Positions 1-9,000 of a stretch of 24,275 nucleotides of DNA are shown here, piece by piece. The notes beneath the pieces were generated by a model. That model was not told the DNA's origin. It ran no database searches and saw only the letters and a list, made by a program, of their open reading frames with translations. Within the stretch, counting starts at the first letter, position 1; each line of letters opens with the position of its first letter. The position numbers and the translations under genes were made by a program. The stretch is from SIG307 sp964545045 (GTDB lineage Bacteria; Bacillota; Clostridia; Lachnospirales; Lachnospiraceae), in assembly GCA_964545045.1 (NCBI GenBank), contig CAZJEN010000038.1, positions 1 through 24,275 of the forward strand, read 5' to 3'.

Positions 1-65
<65 letters not shown>

Positions 66-74
66 ACATTTTAC

Positions 75-135
75 TGCTCTGCAAGGAGCAAAAAAATTAG
101 GCGATGGTCGCCTTTGAAAATCTAGGATTTTCAAA
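75..135 (-). other. Three tandem hairpins in the Gly-Arg tRNA spacer
   Basis: Read on the minus strand, the spacer holds three consecutive perfect or near-perfect hairpins. Hairpin A (135-113) has a 10 bp TTTGAAAATC/GATTTTCAAA stem with a 3-base loop. Hairpin B (112-100) is GGCGA-CCA-TCGCC, directly abutting A and followed by TAATTTTTTT. Hairpin C (90-75) is a TGCTCC/AGAGCA-type stem of about 6 bp (one G-T) around TTGC. Hairpin B with its T-run looks like an intrinsic terminator inside the tRNA operon. The hairpins could instead be processing signals or a small repeat element. Confidence 0.6.
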
Positions 136-206
136 AGCGGGTGATGGGAATCGAACCCACGTATCTAGCTTGGAAGGCTAGTGTTCTACCATTGAACTAC
201 ACCCGC
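136..206 (-). tRNA. tRNA-Gly(TCC)
   Basis: On the minus strand this is a complete 71-base tRNA. The acceptor GCGGGTG/CACCCGC has discriminator T. The anticodon stem CTAGC/GCTAG encloses loop CTTCCAA, giving anticodon TCC (Gly). The T-arm reads GTGGGTTCGATTCCCAT. CCA is not encoded. It lies 23 bases after tRNA-Pro and is presumably co-transcribed with it. Confidence 0.96.
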
Positions 207-229
207 ATGCCTTATATAATGTCACGGAG

Positions 230-304
230 TCGGGGTGACAGGATTCGAACCTGCGACCTCTTGATCCCAAATCAAGCACTCTAGCCAAACTGAGCCACAC
301 CCCG
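230..304 (-). tRNA. tRNA-Pro(TGG)
   Basis: On the minus strand this is a complete 75-base tRNA. The acceptor CGGGGTG/CACCCCG has discriminator A. The anticodon stem CTTGA/TCAAG encloses loop TTTGGGA, giving anticodon TGG (Pro). The T-loop is TTCGAAT and CCA is not encoded. It is the first gene of the cluster and sits about 45 bases downstream of a consensus promoter. Confidence 0.96.
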
Positions 305-353
305 GTCAGAGTATTTTCGGGAACCGAGATTCCGTTTTCGTGACGCAAGACAT

Positions 354-382
354 ATTATATATGACGTTCTTCGAATTGTCAA
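354..382 (-). promoter_or_regulatory. Consensus sigma-A promoter of the tRNA-Pro-Gly-Arg cluster
   Basis: On the minus strand a perfect -35 TTGACA (382-377) is followed by exactly 17 bases and a perfect -10 TATAAT (359-354). Initiation would fall near 347, about 40 bases before tRNA-Pro. Both hexamers match consensus at all positions with optimal spacing, as expected for a highly expressed stable-RNA operon. Confidence 0.92.
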
Positions 383-453
383 CAACTTTTTTTAAAAAAT
401 ATAAGATTTTTCCATTCGGTTCCGAACCACCGTTTTTTCGTCAAAAAGCGCCC

Positions 454-936
454 CTACTCCAGATACTTAATGTCCCATTTCAAACCCTTTCCCGCCTCGG
501 TTTCCAGTACGATATAGGTCGGTCTGCGGTTCGGCTGTCGCGGCTCGCTAACGCTTCCCGGACAAAGTATGATTACTCCGTAGCGTTCATCCGCCGCCGG
601 AATGTGAGAATGACCGTGGACAGCAATATCCGCTCCCGCATCCGCAGCAGCCCGGGCCAGTATCTCCTTCTCCACCTTTACCGCATGACGATGTCCGTGG
701 GTCAGAAAAATCCGGTGACTGCCGAACGGCACGATGACCTCCTGCGGATAATCTCCGGACCAGTCACAGTTTCCCTTTACCACGTACACCGGGCAACCGG
801 CCCATTCTTCGATACGACCGGATCCGCCCTGAATATCTCCCGCATGCAGAAACACATCAAAGGGTGCCTCCCGCTCAATAATATCCTGAATCCCGCCGAA
901 GCGTCCGTGGGAATCACTTACAATAACCGCTTTCAC
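454..936 (-). CDS. YfcE/MJ0936-family metallophosphoesterase
   Basis: This 160-residue protein belongs to the small calcineurin-like phosphodiesterase family (YfcE/MJ0936 type), two-metal cytoplasmic hydrolases of phosphodiesters whose natural substrate is usually unknown. The metal-binding blocks appear in canonical order: D8-S-H10, H31-A-G-D34, G55-N56-C-D58, T79-H80-G-H82 and H107-G-H109-S-H111. Length is normal for the family and there is no signal peptide. The start is GTG (936-934), one base after the rdgB stop, with AAGGAG seven bases upstream; no better ATG fits. It is the last gene of a long minus-strand operon, and the RdgB-YfcE neighbourhood is common in Firmicutes. No clear intrinsic terminator follows, so some readthrough into the tRNA cluster is possible. 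Confidence 0.93.
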   Translation of the reverse strand: MKAVIVSDSHGRFGGIQDIIEREAPFDVFLHAGDIQGGSGRIEEWAGCPVYVVKGNCDWSGDYPQEVIVPFGSHRIFLTHGHRHAVKVEKEILARAAADAGADIAVHGHSHIPAADERYGVIILCPGSVSEPRQPNRRPTYIVLETEAGKGLKWDIKYLE

Positions 937-937
937 C

Positions 938-1519
938 TTAGAACTCCTTCTTCATTTCACGCAATGCCTTTGCGCGGTGACTGATTTCGTTTTTCTCTTC
1001 CATGGAAAGCTCCGCCGTGGTCTTTCCGTACTGCGGCACGTAGAAAATCGGGTCGTATCCGAAGCCGTTCTCGCCCGCCGGTGCCTTTGCCAGCTCACCC
1101 TCGATGGTAGCACGGCATACCTTGCTCTTTCCGTCCGGCCACACGCAGGCAATGGCACAAACGAACCGTGCGGAACGGTCGCTTCCTTCCACACCCGCCA
1201 ATTGATCAATCAAATACTGATTCTTTATCTCATAGGAAGTGTCTTCTCCGAGAAAACGTGCGGAATAGATGCCCGGCGCCTTATCCAGATAATCCACCTC
1301 AAGACCGGAATCGTCCGCCATGGCAATCTCTCCCGTCAGCTCCGCAATGGTTTTTGCCTTAATCATTGCATTTTCTTCGAAAGTAGTGCCATCCTCTATA
1401 ATATCCGCCGTAACGCCTGCCTCCTTCATAGAAACCACTTCATACGGCAAATCACTTAAAATCTCTTTGATTTCTTTCATCTTACCGGCATTTCCGGTTG
1501 CAAAAATAATTCTACTCAT
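938..1519 (-). CDS. rdgB: Non-canonical purine NTP pyrophosphatase (RdgB/HAM1)
   Basis: This cytoplasmic enzyme hydrolyses dITP, XTP and ITP to monophosphates, keeping deaminated purines out of DNA and RNA. At 193 residues it has typical length. The N-terminal substrate-binding motif T8-G-N10-A-G-K13 is intact, D69-D70-S-G72 is the catalytic and metal-binding segment, and the late block GENGFGYDPIF is the family signature. The ATG start has GGAGG six bases upstream. Its first eight bases (ATGAGTAG) overlap the end of the preceding amidase gene, so translation is probably coupled. A GTG-started phosphoesterase follows after one base. Confidence 0.97.
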   Translation of the reverse strand: MSRIIFATGNAGKMKEIKEILSDLPYEVVSMKEAGVTADIIEDGTTFEENAMIKAKTIAELTGEIAMADDSGLEVDYLDKAPGIYSARFLGEDTSYEIKNQYLIDQLAGVEGSDRSARFVCAIACVWPDGKSKVCRATIEGELAKAPAGENGFGYDPIFYVPQYGKTTAELSMEEKNEISHRAKALREMKKEF

Positions 1520-2738
1520 TCTTTTCCTCCAAAGCTTGAAATCCCTCTTCTATAGCACGGAAAATTGCCCGTGCACATCCTCTTTGTGCCTCTTCCGTTG
1601 TAATCAGCGACAAGTCCTTACGATTCGACATATAGCCGAACTCAATCAATGCCATCGGCATCTTACAGTACTTAATAATATGCAAATTGGACGACCGTTC
1701 CACCAGCGGCCGTTCCTTCAGTCCCGTTTCCTCCGCAACATAAGTGCTGCAAAGTCCTGCCAGATATTTGGAATTAAAGGTATCCTCCGCTCCCTGTACC
1801 TTGCTGTATAAAACCTCTACACCGTTTACTACGCTGACCGGATTGTAGTTGCAGTGGATGCTGACCAACATATCCGCATGCAGCGCATTGGCAAACTCTA
1901 CCCGTGTGGACAAATCCGGAAGGGTATTGTTCAGTCTCGTATAATAAACCTTCCAATCCTCTCTCGTATCCAAAAGCTCTTTTACGTACTTTGCCACCGC
2001 CAGATTTACGGAAGCCTCCGTATATCCTCCGCCGCTGGTACCCGGGTCGATTCCTCCGTGTCCCGGATCGATTACGATAATCTTGTCGTACTTTTCATGA
2101 GGCCGCACGAGACTGAGGTATAAAAACTCTTCATCCTCCGTGGCAGTCACCTCATACACCGAATTGAACTCCAGCACCACCTCGGTCATGCCGTCCTTTT
2201 CGTTCACTGCCAGCGAAAGCAGTAAATCCTCCTCCGGCGTTTTCGGCTCCCTTGTAAGCGGAACATTTTTCAACTCCTCCGGTATCACCACTTCTTCTAT
2301 TTGCGGTGCCCCGACATATAAGCTCTCTCCGGATACCCGGTAAACATCTTCTGCCGAAAGTGTTCCCTGAAGCTTTACCGTCACCTTCCGGTAAATCATT
2401 TCCTCCGTAACGCTTTCCGGAACCGCATCTTTCTTTTTTATGAGAACACAGGCATTTCCCTGCTTCGTTGCAATCTCCGGCACCTTTGTCCCGAAAATCT
2501 GCGACCAGGCGGAGCTTTCCACCAAAGTATCCCCGTGCACGCCCAAATCGGACACATCTTCTATCTCCTTCTCTTGTCCTCCCTCCGGCGACGTCATCGA
2601 CTCACCGAGCGTTTCTTTGGCATTGGCCGACTGAAGCCCCGTCCGCTCCTGTACCGTGAAAACGCCGAAAAACATAAGACAGAGAATCATAACCGAAACA
2701 CAAAACTGCCGTACCTTTTTAATTCTGTCATCCGCCAT
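1512..2738 (-). CDS. N-acetylmuramoyl-L-alanine amidase (Amidase_3)
   Basis: This 408-residue exported or membrane-anchored zinc amidase should cleave the amide bond between MurNAc and L-Ala in peptidoglycan. Residues about 10-30 are a hydrophobic signal or anchor after a basic start. Residues about 41-105 are a low-complexity acidic region, and about 110-210 form a beta-rich segment that may be AMIN-like. The Amidase_3 domain spans about 218-402: zinc ligands H227 (DPGHGG), E241 and H295 (SIHCN), and catalytic E366 (ALIEFGYMSN). All key residues are present. ATG follows AAAGGAGG by eight bases. It is 27 bases after the coiled-coil membrane gene and overlaps rdgB by eight bases, so it joins an unknown envelope gene block to nucleotide house-cleaning genes. 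Whether it acts in growth, division or sporulation is not shown by sequence. Confidence 0.95.
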   Translation of the reverse strand: MADDRIKKVRQFCVSVMILCLMFFGVFTVQERTGLQSANAKETLGESMTSPEGGQEKEIEDVSDLGVHGDTLVESSAWSQIFGTKVPEIATKQGNACVLIKKKDAVPESVTEEMIYRKVTVKLQGTLSAEDVYRVSGESLYVGAPQIEEVVIPEELKNVPLTREPKTPEEDLLLSLAVNEKDGMTEVVLEFNSVYEVTATEDEEFLYLSLVRPHEKYDKIIVIDPGHGGIDPGTSGGGYTEASVNLAVAKYVKELLDTREDWKVYYTRLNNTLPDLSTRVEFANALHADMLVSIHCNYNPVSVVNGVEVLYSKVQGAEDTFNSKYLAGLCSTYVAEETGLKERPLVERSSNLHIIKYCKMPMALIEFGYMSNRKDLSLITTEEAQRGCARAIFRAIEEGFQALEEKNE

Positions 2739-2765
2739 ATTCTCCGCCTCCTTTCTCTCCTTCCG

Positions 2766-3926
2766 TTACATACGCTGCAACAAACGATAACGCTCAATCA
2801 AATCCTTTACCTCTTCCGCATATTCCGGATGTTCCTTTACAAATTGAATAATCGCCGTTTCGTTTCGTTCCTTTTGTTTCATATTATAGTCGATATGCTC
2901 TCGTAATTTCTGGCGCCGTACATTTAAGCTGTGACGCACTTCCACCATCTCGTTTTTGTCAATTAATGCCTGGGGCTGCATGACCCAGATGCCTGTATCC
3001 GAAACGCCCACACGACGTAACTGTCCGATAATTACATTGCGGTGTACCTCCTGCTGGCGTTCATTCTTCCGGCTGGCCTCCTCCTCGGCTTTGATCCGCA
3101 GGTATTCCTTCCACATAGACTCCAGATGCATGGAACCGGAGGTATGATATTTCTCGTAAGCATATTCGATGCCCCAGGTACAATTCACATACCGGAGCTT
3201 TATCTTATTTTCCACTTCGATTACCTGATTTCGTCTTATCTCCGCCACCTTCATATTATAGATGTTTTTTCTGGTGGAAACAAGCAAATACATCGCAAAC
3301 AGCAGTGCCGCGATAACCGTCAGCAAAAACGGAATCCGTAAATCCTTTCCTGTCTTTTCTCCTATCAGATAAAAAAGAATCAGAAAGCCCACGACACCTA
3401 CGCTGATGCCTACCATCAGCTTTTTGAAAAACTCATTCCGGTCCAGGCACTCCTCCTGCTGCATTTTGTAGGCCCCTTTTTCGCCCTCCAAATACCGCAT
3501 CTTTCTTTCGATTTCCCGCTGATACTCTTCTTCTCCTCTGAGCCACCGGATGGTCTTCGGCATCTCTGCTTCATGCAATGCAAAAAAGCCCTTCTGCGCT
3601 TCGGAAATAGACGGTTCCTTTGTCCGAAGTCGTTCCTTCTCCTTTTCCAAAGCAATCAGACTGTTGGCCGCTGCCTCCACCTCTGCCTTGCTCTCTCCGG
3701 TCAGAGCCTCGATTTTCTGCACGTCCGACAGATAGGTGGTTACCAGACCGTATTCATTCTTTGCCTGCTCGCTTTGGAGCACAGCCTCGTCAATCAAATC
3801 GCTGCATTCCCTATAAAACGCCTGCCGTACCGCACTGTCCTCGATGGTTCCCGACAATCCGGCCTGGCGAACCTCAGGCACGCGGTTTTTCTTCTTTTTT
3901 TTCCTAAACCATGAAAACAAGCCCAT
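2766..3926 (-). CDS. Two-TM coiled-coil protein of unknown function
   Basis: I do not recognise a named family in this 386-residue protein. It opens with a short amphipathic segment and a very basic stretch (RKKKKK, residues 8-13). Charged, heptad-rich helical sequence follows to about 165. Two membrane segments lie at about 170-188 and 197-216, separated by a short loop, and a second long charged helical region runs to the end. Both large parts are probably cytoplasmic, making a hairpin-anchored coiled-coil protein. ATG is preceded by GGTGAGG. It is 17 bases after the TPR gene and 27 before the amidase, in one operon with the Hsp70-like and DUF5717-like genes. It could be the membrane anchor of a complex formed by those neighbours; this is inference from order and topology only. 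Confidence 0.88.
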   Translation of the reverse strand: MGLFSWFRKKKKKNRVPEVRQAGLSGTIEDSAVRQAFYRECSDLIDEAVLQSEQAKNEYGLVTTYLSDVQKIEALTGESKAEVEAAANSLIALEKEKERLRTKEPSISEAQKGFFALHEAEMPKTIRWLRGEEEYQREIERKMRYLEGEKGAYKMQQEECLDRNEFFKKLMVGISVGVVGFLILFYLIGEKTGKDLRIPFLLTVIAALLFAMYLLVSTRKNIYNMKVAEIRRNQVIEVENKIKLRYVNCTWGIEYAYEKYHTSGSMHLESMWKEYLRIKAEEEASRKNERQQEVHRNVIIGQLRRVGVSDTGIWVMQPQALIDKNEMVEVRHSLNVRRQKLREHIDYNMKQKERNETAIIQFVKEHPEYAEEVKDLIERYRLLQRM

Positions 3927-3943
3927 ACAAAATCCTCACCGTT

Positions 3944-4780
3944 CTACATATTATCTGCCCGATATTGTTTCTTAAACGTCTCTAACAGCTGATGTGTCGC
4001 TGTCTGATACTCCGCCAGCTGTCCTTCGGAAAACAACTTCTTTATCCGTTGAAGCTCCTGATATTCCGAAGACTCTCCCGCTTCTACCATACACTCAAAC
4101 ATCACCGCATCCATCTCTGTCCGCATGTACTCCGAGACATCATAAGTATCCAGTGCCGTCAAATATTCGTTATCCTTCTGAGACAAACGAAGGGCTATCA
4201 AATAGGAGCGTAAAGATTCCGGACTCCTGTTTTTCTCATATGCCTCCGCAAAATGCCCTGCTGCACTCCCGGCTCCGGTAATATGCAGCTCGCATACCGC
4301 CAGATTATGGTATATATTTCCGGTCGCCACCTCCGGTATTTCGTTCTCCTTACGGTTCCGCAACAGCTGCTCGTACAGCCCCATGGCATCCCGGTAATTC
4401 CGATGCTCCAGATAGACATCCGCCTTTGCCTTTTGCCTCTGCCAATATTTCATATCCAGTAAGCGGTCCGTTTCCTTCAAATACTCCCCAAGCTCCTCAG
4501 GGGTATACATTGCCGTTGCCCCGAAAATAACAGAAACATACTCCTTAATTCCCGCCTCGGAAGCCTTTAATACCCGCAAACGCTCCGCTACCCAAGGTAA
4601 CCCAAGCTCCGTTTCGTAGTAATCCGCCAAACTGTCCTGGGTAACGTAATCCTCTGCGGTGGAAGCATGATGATACAAATAAAAGCAAATCTCTTCCGCA
4701 GAATACAATGGACTGTTTACATTATTCAAACGTAGGGGAACCCTGCTTCGTTTCCCTGCACATACAATCACTCTCGCCAT
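3944..4780 (-). CDS. TPR-containing protein of unknown function
   Basis: This 278-residue soluble protein has no signal peptide. Residues about 1-110 form a conserved-looking N-terminal module (basic start, then a helical segment around EEICFYLYHHAS and a second around YYETELGLPWVAERL). Residues about 113-200 look like tetratricopeptide helices: the YLEHRNYRDAMGLYEQLL segment and the following NIYHNLAVCEL helix are typical TPR A/B spacing. The C-terminal 80 residues are helical. TPR domains usually mediate protein-protein contacts, and the gene sits between the Hsp70-like gene (24 bases upstream) and the coiled-coil membrane gene (17 bases downstream), so a bridging role is plausible. ATG follows AAAGGAGG by about eight bases. 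Function is unknown. Confidence 0.88.
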   Translation of the reverse strand: MARVIVCAGKRSRVPLRLNNVNSPLYSAEEICFYLYHHASTAEDYVTQDSLADYYETELGLPWVAERLRVLKASEAGIKEYVSVIFGATAMYTPEELGEYLKETDRLLDMKYWQRQKAKADVYLEHRNYRDAMGLYEQLLRNRKENEIPEVATGNIYHNLAVCELHITGAGSAAGHFAEAYEKNRSPESLRSYLIALRLSQKDNEYLTALDTYDVSEYMRTEMDAVMFECMVEAGESSEYQELQRIKKLFSEGQLAEYQTATHQLLETFKKQYRADNM

Positions 4781-4804
4781 AGAATTCCCCTCCTTTCCAT
4801 CATC

Positions 4805-6070
4805 CTACTGCTCCCAACGGGAAAAATCCACGACCTCTTCGTAAATCCGGTGAGAGGTCGGATAAAACACTCCGAACCCAGTATCCTTCAACTGAATTAC
4901 CATCACATCACGTTTTACAAAAAACACCCTTAGACAATACCGACCGGTCCGGTCTCCCCGCAACTCCGAAAGCTCCGGCGAAAAACGAAGCAGCTTCGGC
5001 GTCGTCTCTCCCGCCGGTACTACCTTTAAAGTCAGTTTATCCGTACCGTCAAATATCAAATCCAGCTGTGCATTGACCTCCCGATAAAGGGTTCCCGCCG
5101 CAGCCAGCAATACATCCTCTTCCTGCTCCGTACTTTCGGCAACCAGATAAATATCCGCCGTAATCTGTTCCGGTGTCAACACCGAGAAATCCGCGTTGGA
5201 TTCTCCGCGGAACAGCTCCGTTCCCGCATAACAGGCTCCCTGAGTATAGAGGTTTTGTCCCCGGAACACCCGCCTGCCTCCGGAAAGTAAGCGTAACACA
5301 TCGGATACCCAGTTTCCTTCAAAGCCTCTGCCCGTCACAAACAGGGATGCCACCTTCTGGCGCAACTCCTCCGCTGCCAGCCGTTCAAAGATTAATGCCC
5401 CCTGACCGGTATCCTCCCCGGTAATAAATCCCGGTGGGATTACCTCCGAATAATCCTTATACTCCGTCACCAGAAGCCGCCGGCCTCCGGCCATGCGACA
5501 TTCCATACGATAAAACAAAAGACCGTCGGTGGCATAATCAAAGGCTGCTGAACCGTTTTGCCAAAGCCCGATTTCCTGTCGGACCACAAACTGCAGAAAA
5601 GCCTCCAGATGACTTAGCACCGTACACCCGGTACCGAACCCTTCCCGAGAGCCGAAAATTTCAAACAACAGCTCCCGTATGTACCCGTTCGTATTCGCTT
5701 CTTCACAGGTAACCGCTATAAAACCGATTTCCTGTCCTTCAAAACGCTCCCTGAGCTTTGCCATCAGCAACGATACATAGATTTCTAACAGCATTCTTGC
5801 GGAATAAAGTTCCCCTCCGAACGCAACGTCCTCTTCTTTTGCGGCTGCATGGAAAAAAGGCGGCAACACCTTCATCCCCGGCTCTTTTCCCTCGCCGATG
5901 CTCCATTCACCGTTTTCTCCTACACAAAGTAGCGTAGGCAAATACTCTTTTCTGGTATTCACATCAAAAGAAACCGCATCCGGTTCCGCCCCATAGGGAC
6001 GCATCACCGTCACCTGCGTAATATCATCACACAGATCGATACCCAATACAAGTTTTCCGTTTTCCTGCAT
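4805..6070 (-). CDS. DUF5716-like protein with degenerate Hsp70/actin fold
   Basis: This 421-residue protein resembles the DUF5716 family of Lachnospiraceae, and by eye has the Hsp70/actin ATPase layout. Residues about 7-24 (LVLGIDLCDDITQVTV) match a phosphate-1 strand-loop, about 175-190 (SAAFDYATDGLLFY) stands where Hsp70 has its glycine-rich phosphate-2 loop, and about 242-282 (FVTGRGFEGNWVSDVLRLL to YTQGACYAG) matches the adenosine loop plus following helix. The phosphate-2 glycines are lacking, so ATP hydrolysis may be lost or altered. Residues about 318-415 are a beta-rich C-terminal domain. The ATG at 6070 is chosen because AAGGAG lies seven bases upstream; an in-frame start 24 bases earlier overlaps the previous gene without such a site. 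It begins four bases after the stop of the 1194-residue gene. Confidence 0.88.
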   Translation of the reverse strand: MQENGKLVLGIDLCDDITQVTVMRPYGAEPDAVSFDVNTRKEYLPTLLCVGENGEWSIGEGKEPGMKVLPPFFHAAAKEEDVAFGGELYSARMLLEIYVSLLMAKLRERFEGQEIGFIAVTCEEANTNGYIRELLFEIFGSREGFGTGCTVLSHLEAFLQFVVRQEIGLWQNGSAAFDYATDGLLFYRMECRMAGGRRLLVTEYKDYSEVIPPGFITGEDTGQGALIFERLAAEELRQKVASLFVTGRGFEGNWVSDVLRLLSGGRRVFRGQNLYTQGACYAGTELFRGESNADFSVLTPEQITADIYLVAESTEQEEDVLLAAAGTLYREVNAQLDLIFDGTDKLTLKVVPAGETTPKLLRFSPELSELRGDRTGRYCLRVFFVKRDVMVIQLKDTGFGVFYPTSHRIYEEVVDFSRWEQ

Positions 6071-6074
6071 CCTG

Positions 6075-9000
6075 CTACTCCTTAATCGGTTCAAACAAAC
6101 GATTGATGGTGTATTCCATACGGTAATAACTCTCCAGCATATCTATCGTTGTCTTTTCATCCTTCATATCCTGTGCCGTTAAAATTAAATTAATCTGACC
6201 GTATTTGGTGGTTTCGTCATGTACCTTAACCGTATCCAAACGACGATAAAAGCTCTCGGTAATCTGTGATTCCCCGTTTCGTTCCTCGGTAATGTAATAC
6301 TGCAGCGTCTCTTCGTAGAATAAGATGAATTCCTTCACAAAAACACCGTATCCGATATGACGCATCTCTTCTTTTACAAAACGGGCCTCTTCCTCGTTAT
6401 CGAATAAATAAGAAATCGTAACCCGGCTGTCCGGATGGGTATGGTATTCCACATATAACTTGTCGGCCATACACGGCGGCAACGGAACCTTGCCTTCATA
6501 CTCGGAGAAAAACGAAAAGATCATTCCCTGTTCCGCTAATCTTCGCATTCCCGCTTCCGCAAAGCATGCCTCTTCATCCGTAAGCTCTTCCTTCTCCGCA
6601 TACGCCTTCAACAAAGCCAACGTACAAATCTCGTTGTCCTCTTCCGCCTCCTGCCGCATCTGCGCCTCCAATTCCTCCGGCAGCTCGCAACCCAGCAAAA
6701 AGCATCGGTACGCCATTTGGGAAAGATATGCTCTTACCAGCTTCGGGTTTGCCTTTTTCTTCCGGTAGCTTAAAAATACCTGATACGCCTCCGGCACGTA
6801 GCTTCCCGCGAATAAAATCTGCCCAAGCAGACGCTCCTCCAAAAGCTCGGTCCTCAGCTCCAACTCCACGGCACTCTTCCAAACCTGATACATTTCGTCC
6901 GTGGTGCCGTAGAAATATTGTTCCAGATATTGCACCACCTTCTCGTCAGGTCGTCCCTCAAAAAACACCTGACGACACAACAGAAGCAGCATATCATTCT
7001 GCTCTCCGTCGCATTGCAACAGCATTCTCTCGCACAATCGCAGAAGACTTTTGGCTTCTACGCCCTTCATACCGTACTTGGTAAGAGCATCCAGTGCCAA
7101 ATCGTACCTTCCCCGTACAATCAGAAGCTCAATCATACGATTGCGCTCCTCCTTATTTAGAAAATCCAAATTCAGTTTGGCCAAGTAGCCATCCATCAAC
7201 TCTCCTTGGAAATTATCATAGCAATAGCGAATCAGGGAATGAATTTCCTTTTGTTTAAAAGCCTCCAGCAAACCGTCCACATGCACCACCCGCTTGCTGA
7301 GTTCTACGGAGTCCACTTCCGCCATACGATAGTTATGAACTTTTTCCAGGAAATTCAACAACAGAATACGATTCTCTCCCGCAAGCTCATAACAACGGTA
7401 CAACAACTCCTCCTCATGCAACAGCCTTGATATTCTGCAATCTCCCGCAGGAAGGTATCGATTGCCTTCCGCATCCAACAGCACCAGCTTTGCATCCTCC
7501 GTATACATACGCACCGTTGCGGTACCGTCCGTAAGCGGAACGATACACTCTTGTTCCTCTTCCTTATGAAGCACCGCAACCGCCGTCATCTGCGGATTGT
7601 CACATTCTATGTAATAACTGAAAATCAATTCCGGTAAAGTCGCCGCCAGTTCCGAATCCAATAAAGAACTACGCAAAACCTCCCCGTAAACCGTAGCAAG
7701 ATTCTTATCGATTTTTCCGCTCTTAATACTGTTTACCGCATACTGCTCCATTCGTTTCAAATAGGTGCGGTAAAAAGAACTGAGCGAATCCTGATTCCGG
7801 ACAATATACGCATATAAAAATGCGCAATAAGACTCCTCTAATTCATTTCCGTAGATAAAATACATCAATACGGACTGGTCGATTTTTGCTTGCGAACTGC
7901 AGTCTCCGGTGTAAATGTAATACTCCTGCAACATAGGGATGCGTAGCTGCAACGCACATGCATCCGCAAAATACGAGTGATATTTCTTCTCTCTGATTCC
8001 ACTTGCAATCAAAAGCGTACAAAGCGCCTGCAGAGTATCCCGAAGATTGTACTGCTTATAAGCGAGACACAGGCTCCGCACAAGAAGTCTGCCGCACTCG
8101 CCTCCGCACTGTAAAGCCAAAATCGAAAATTGCAGTACGGTCTCCTTTTGCAGCATTTCATTTTTTAAACCGAAGAACAACACCTGTAATTCAAACGGTC
8201 CGAGTTTCCTCAACAATGACGGCTCATCATTCCATAACATTGCCGCCTCAAAATACAAAAGCGGACTGCGATTTCCTCTCTGAAAACGCTCCTCTAATTC
8301 CTCCAGCAATACAGCTTTTCCGCTTTCACTGCGCTTGTCCGTATACAAGCGGAACCACAGCAGCAGACCACTCTCTTTGTAACGATCCGCAAGCTGCTTG
8401 ATACGTGAGGAATATACTTTCACTTCTTCCGCATCATTCTGACGCATTGCCTCAAGATAATACAACGCCCCGGCCAGTTCTCCGTCGGCCGGCTCCTGCT
8501 CCAGCTGCGCCCTCAATCGGATAATTTCGCTCTCCGCATATTTCTCCTTCTTGCCCATCAGTGCCAGATACGCCCGATACATTTGATACAGCAGTTCTTT
8601 TCTGCGACGGATTCCCGTATCGAATATTTTTTCCTGGAGACGTAGCAACAAAAGCTCCACCATGCTCTCCGATTCCGCAAAAAAACTTCCGGGCTTTACT
8701 TTCCCGAGGCGGAAATCCAAATACCGCTGAAGCAGCTTCTTTTCAATCTCATGAAACGCCCTGCGCTTCCGCATCTCTTCTCTGGCGGTCCGCTCGCAGA
8801 CGCAAATCACATCAATTTCGATGCATTGTCGGGTCGTCTTTAGGTAAATCTTTCCGAAATGATTTCCTTCCGCCAATGCTGCCCCGTCTACGGCCACCTC
8901 CAATGCACAGGCATTTCCGTTAAAGCTCTCGGACAGTAACCGGTGCGAGGATACCAAAAAGAAATTACCTTCCGTCTCCACAACTACATCCGCATGTCCC

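Noticed and set aside
414..436. Terminator-like GGTTCCGAACCACCG plus T6 near the end of the eight-gene operon
   Set aside because: The T-run follows on the plus strand, where no gene ends; on the minus strand the short stem is not followed by T residues.
340..984. Plus-strand open frame of 214 codons
   Set aside because: It is antisense to the YfcE-like gene with all its metal motifs, starts inside the tRNA promoter and has no ribosome binding site; protein text is low-quality.
6074..6094. Upstream start for the Hsp70-like gene at 6094
   Set aside because: The ATG at 6070 has AAGGAG seven bases upstream and fits the LVLGID start of the fold; the earlier start overlaps the previous gene and lacks a site.
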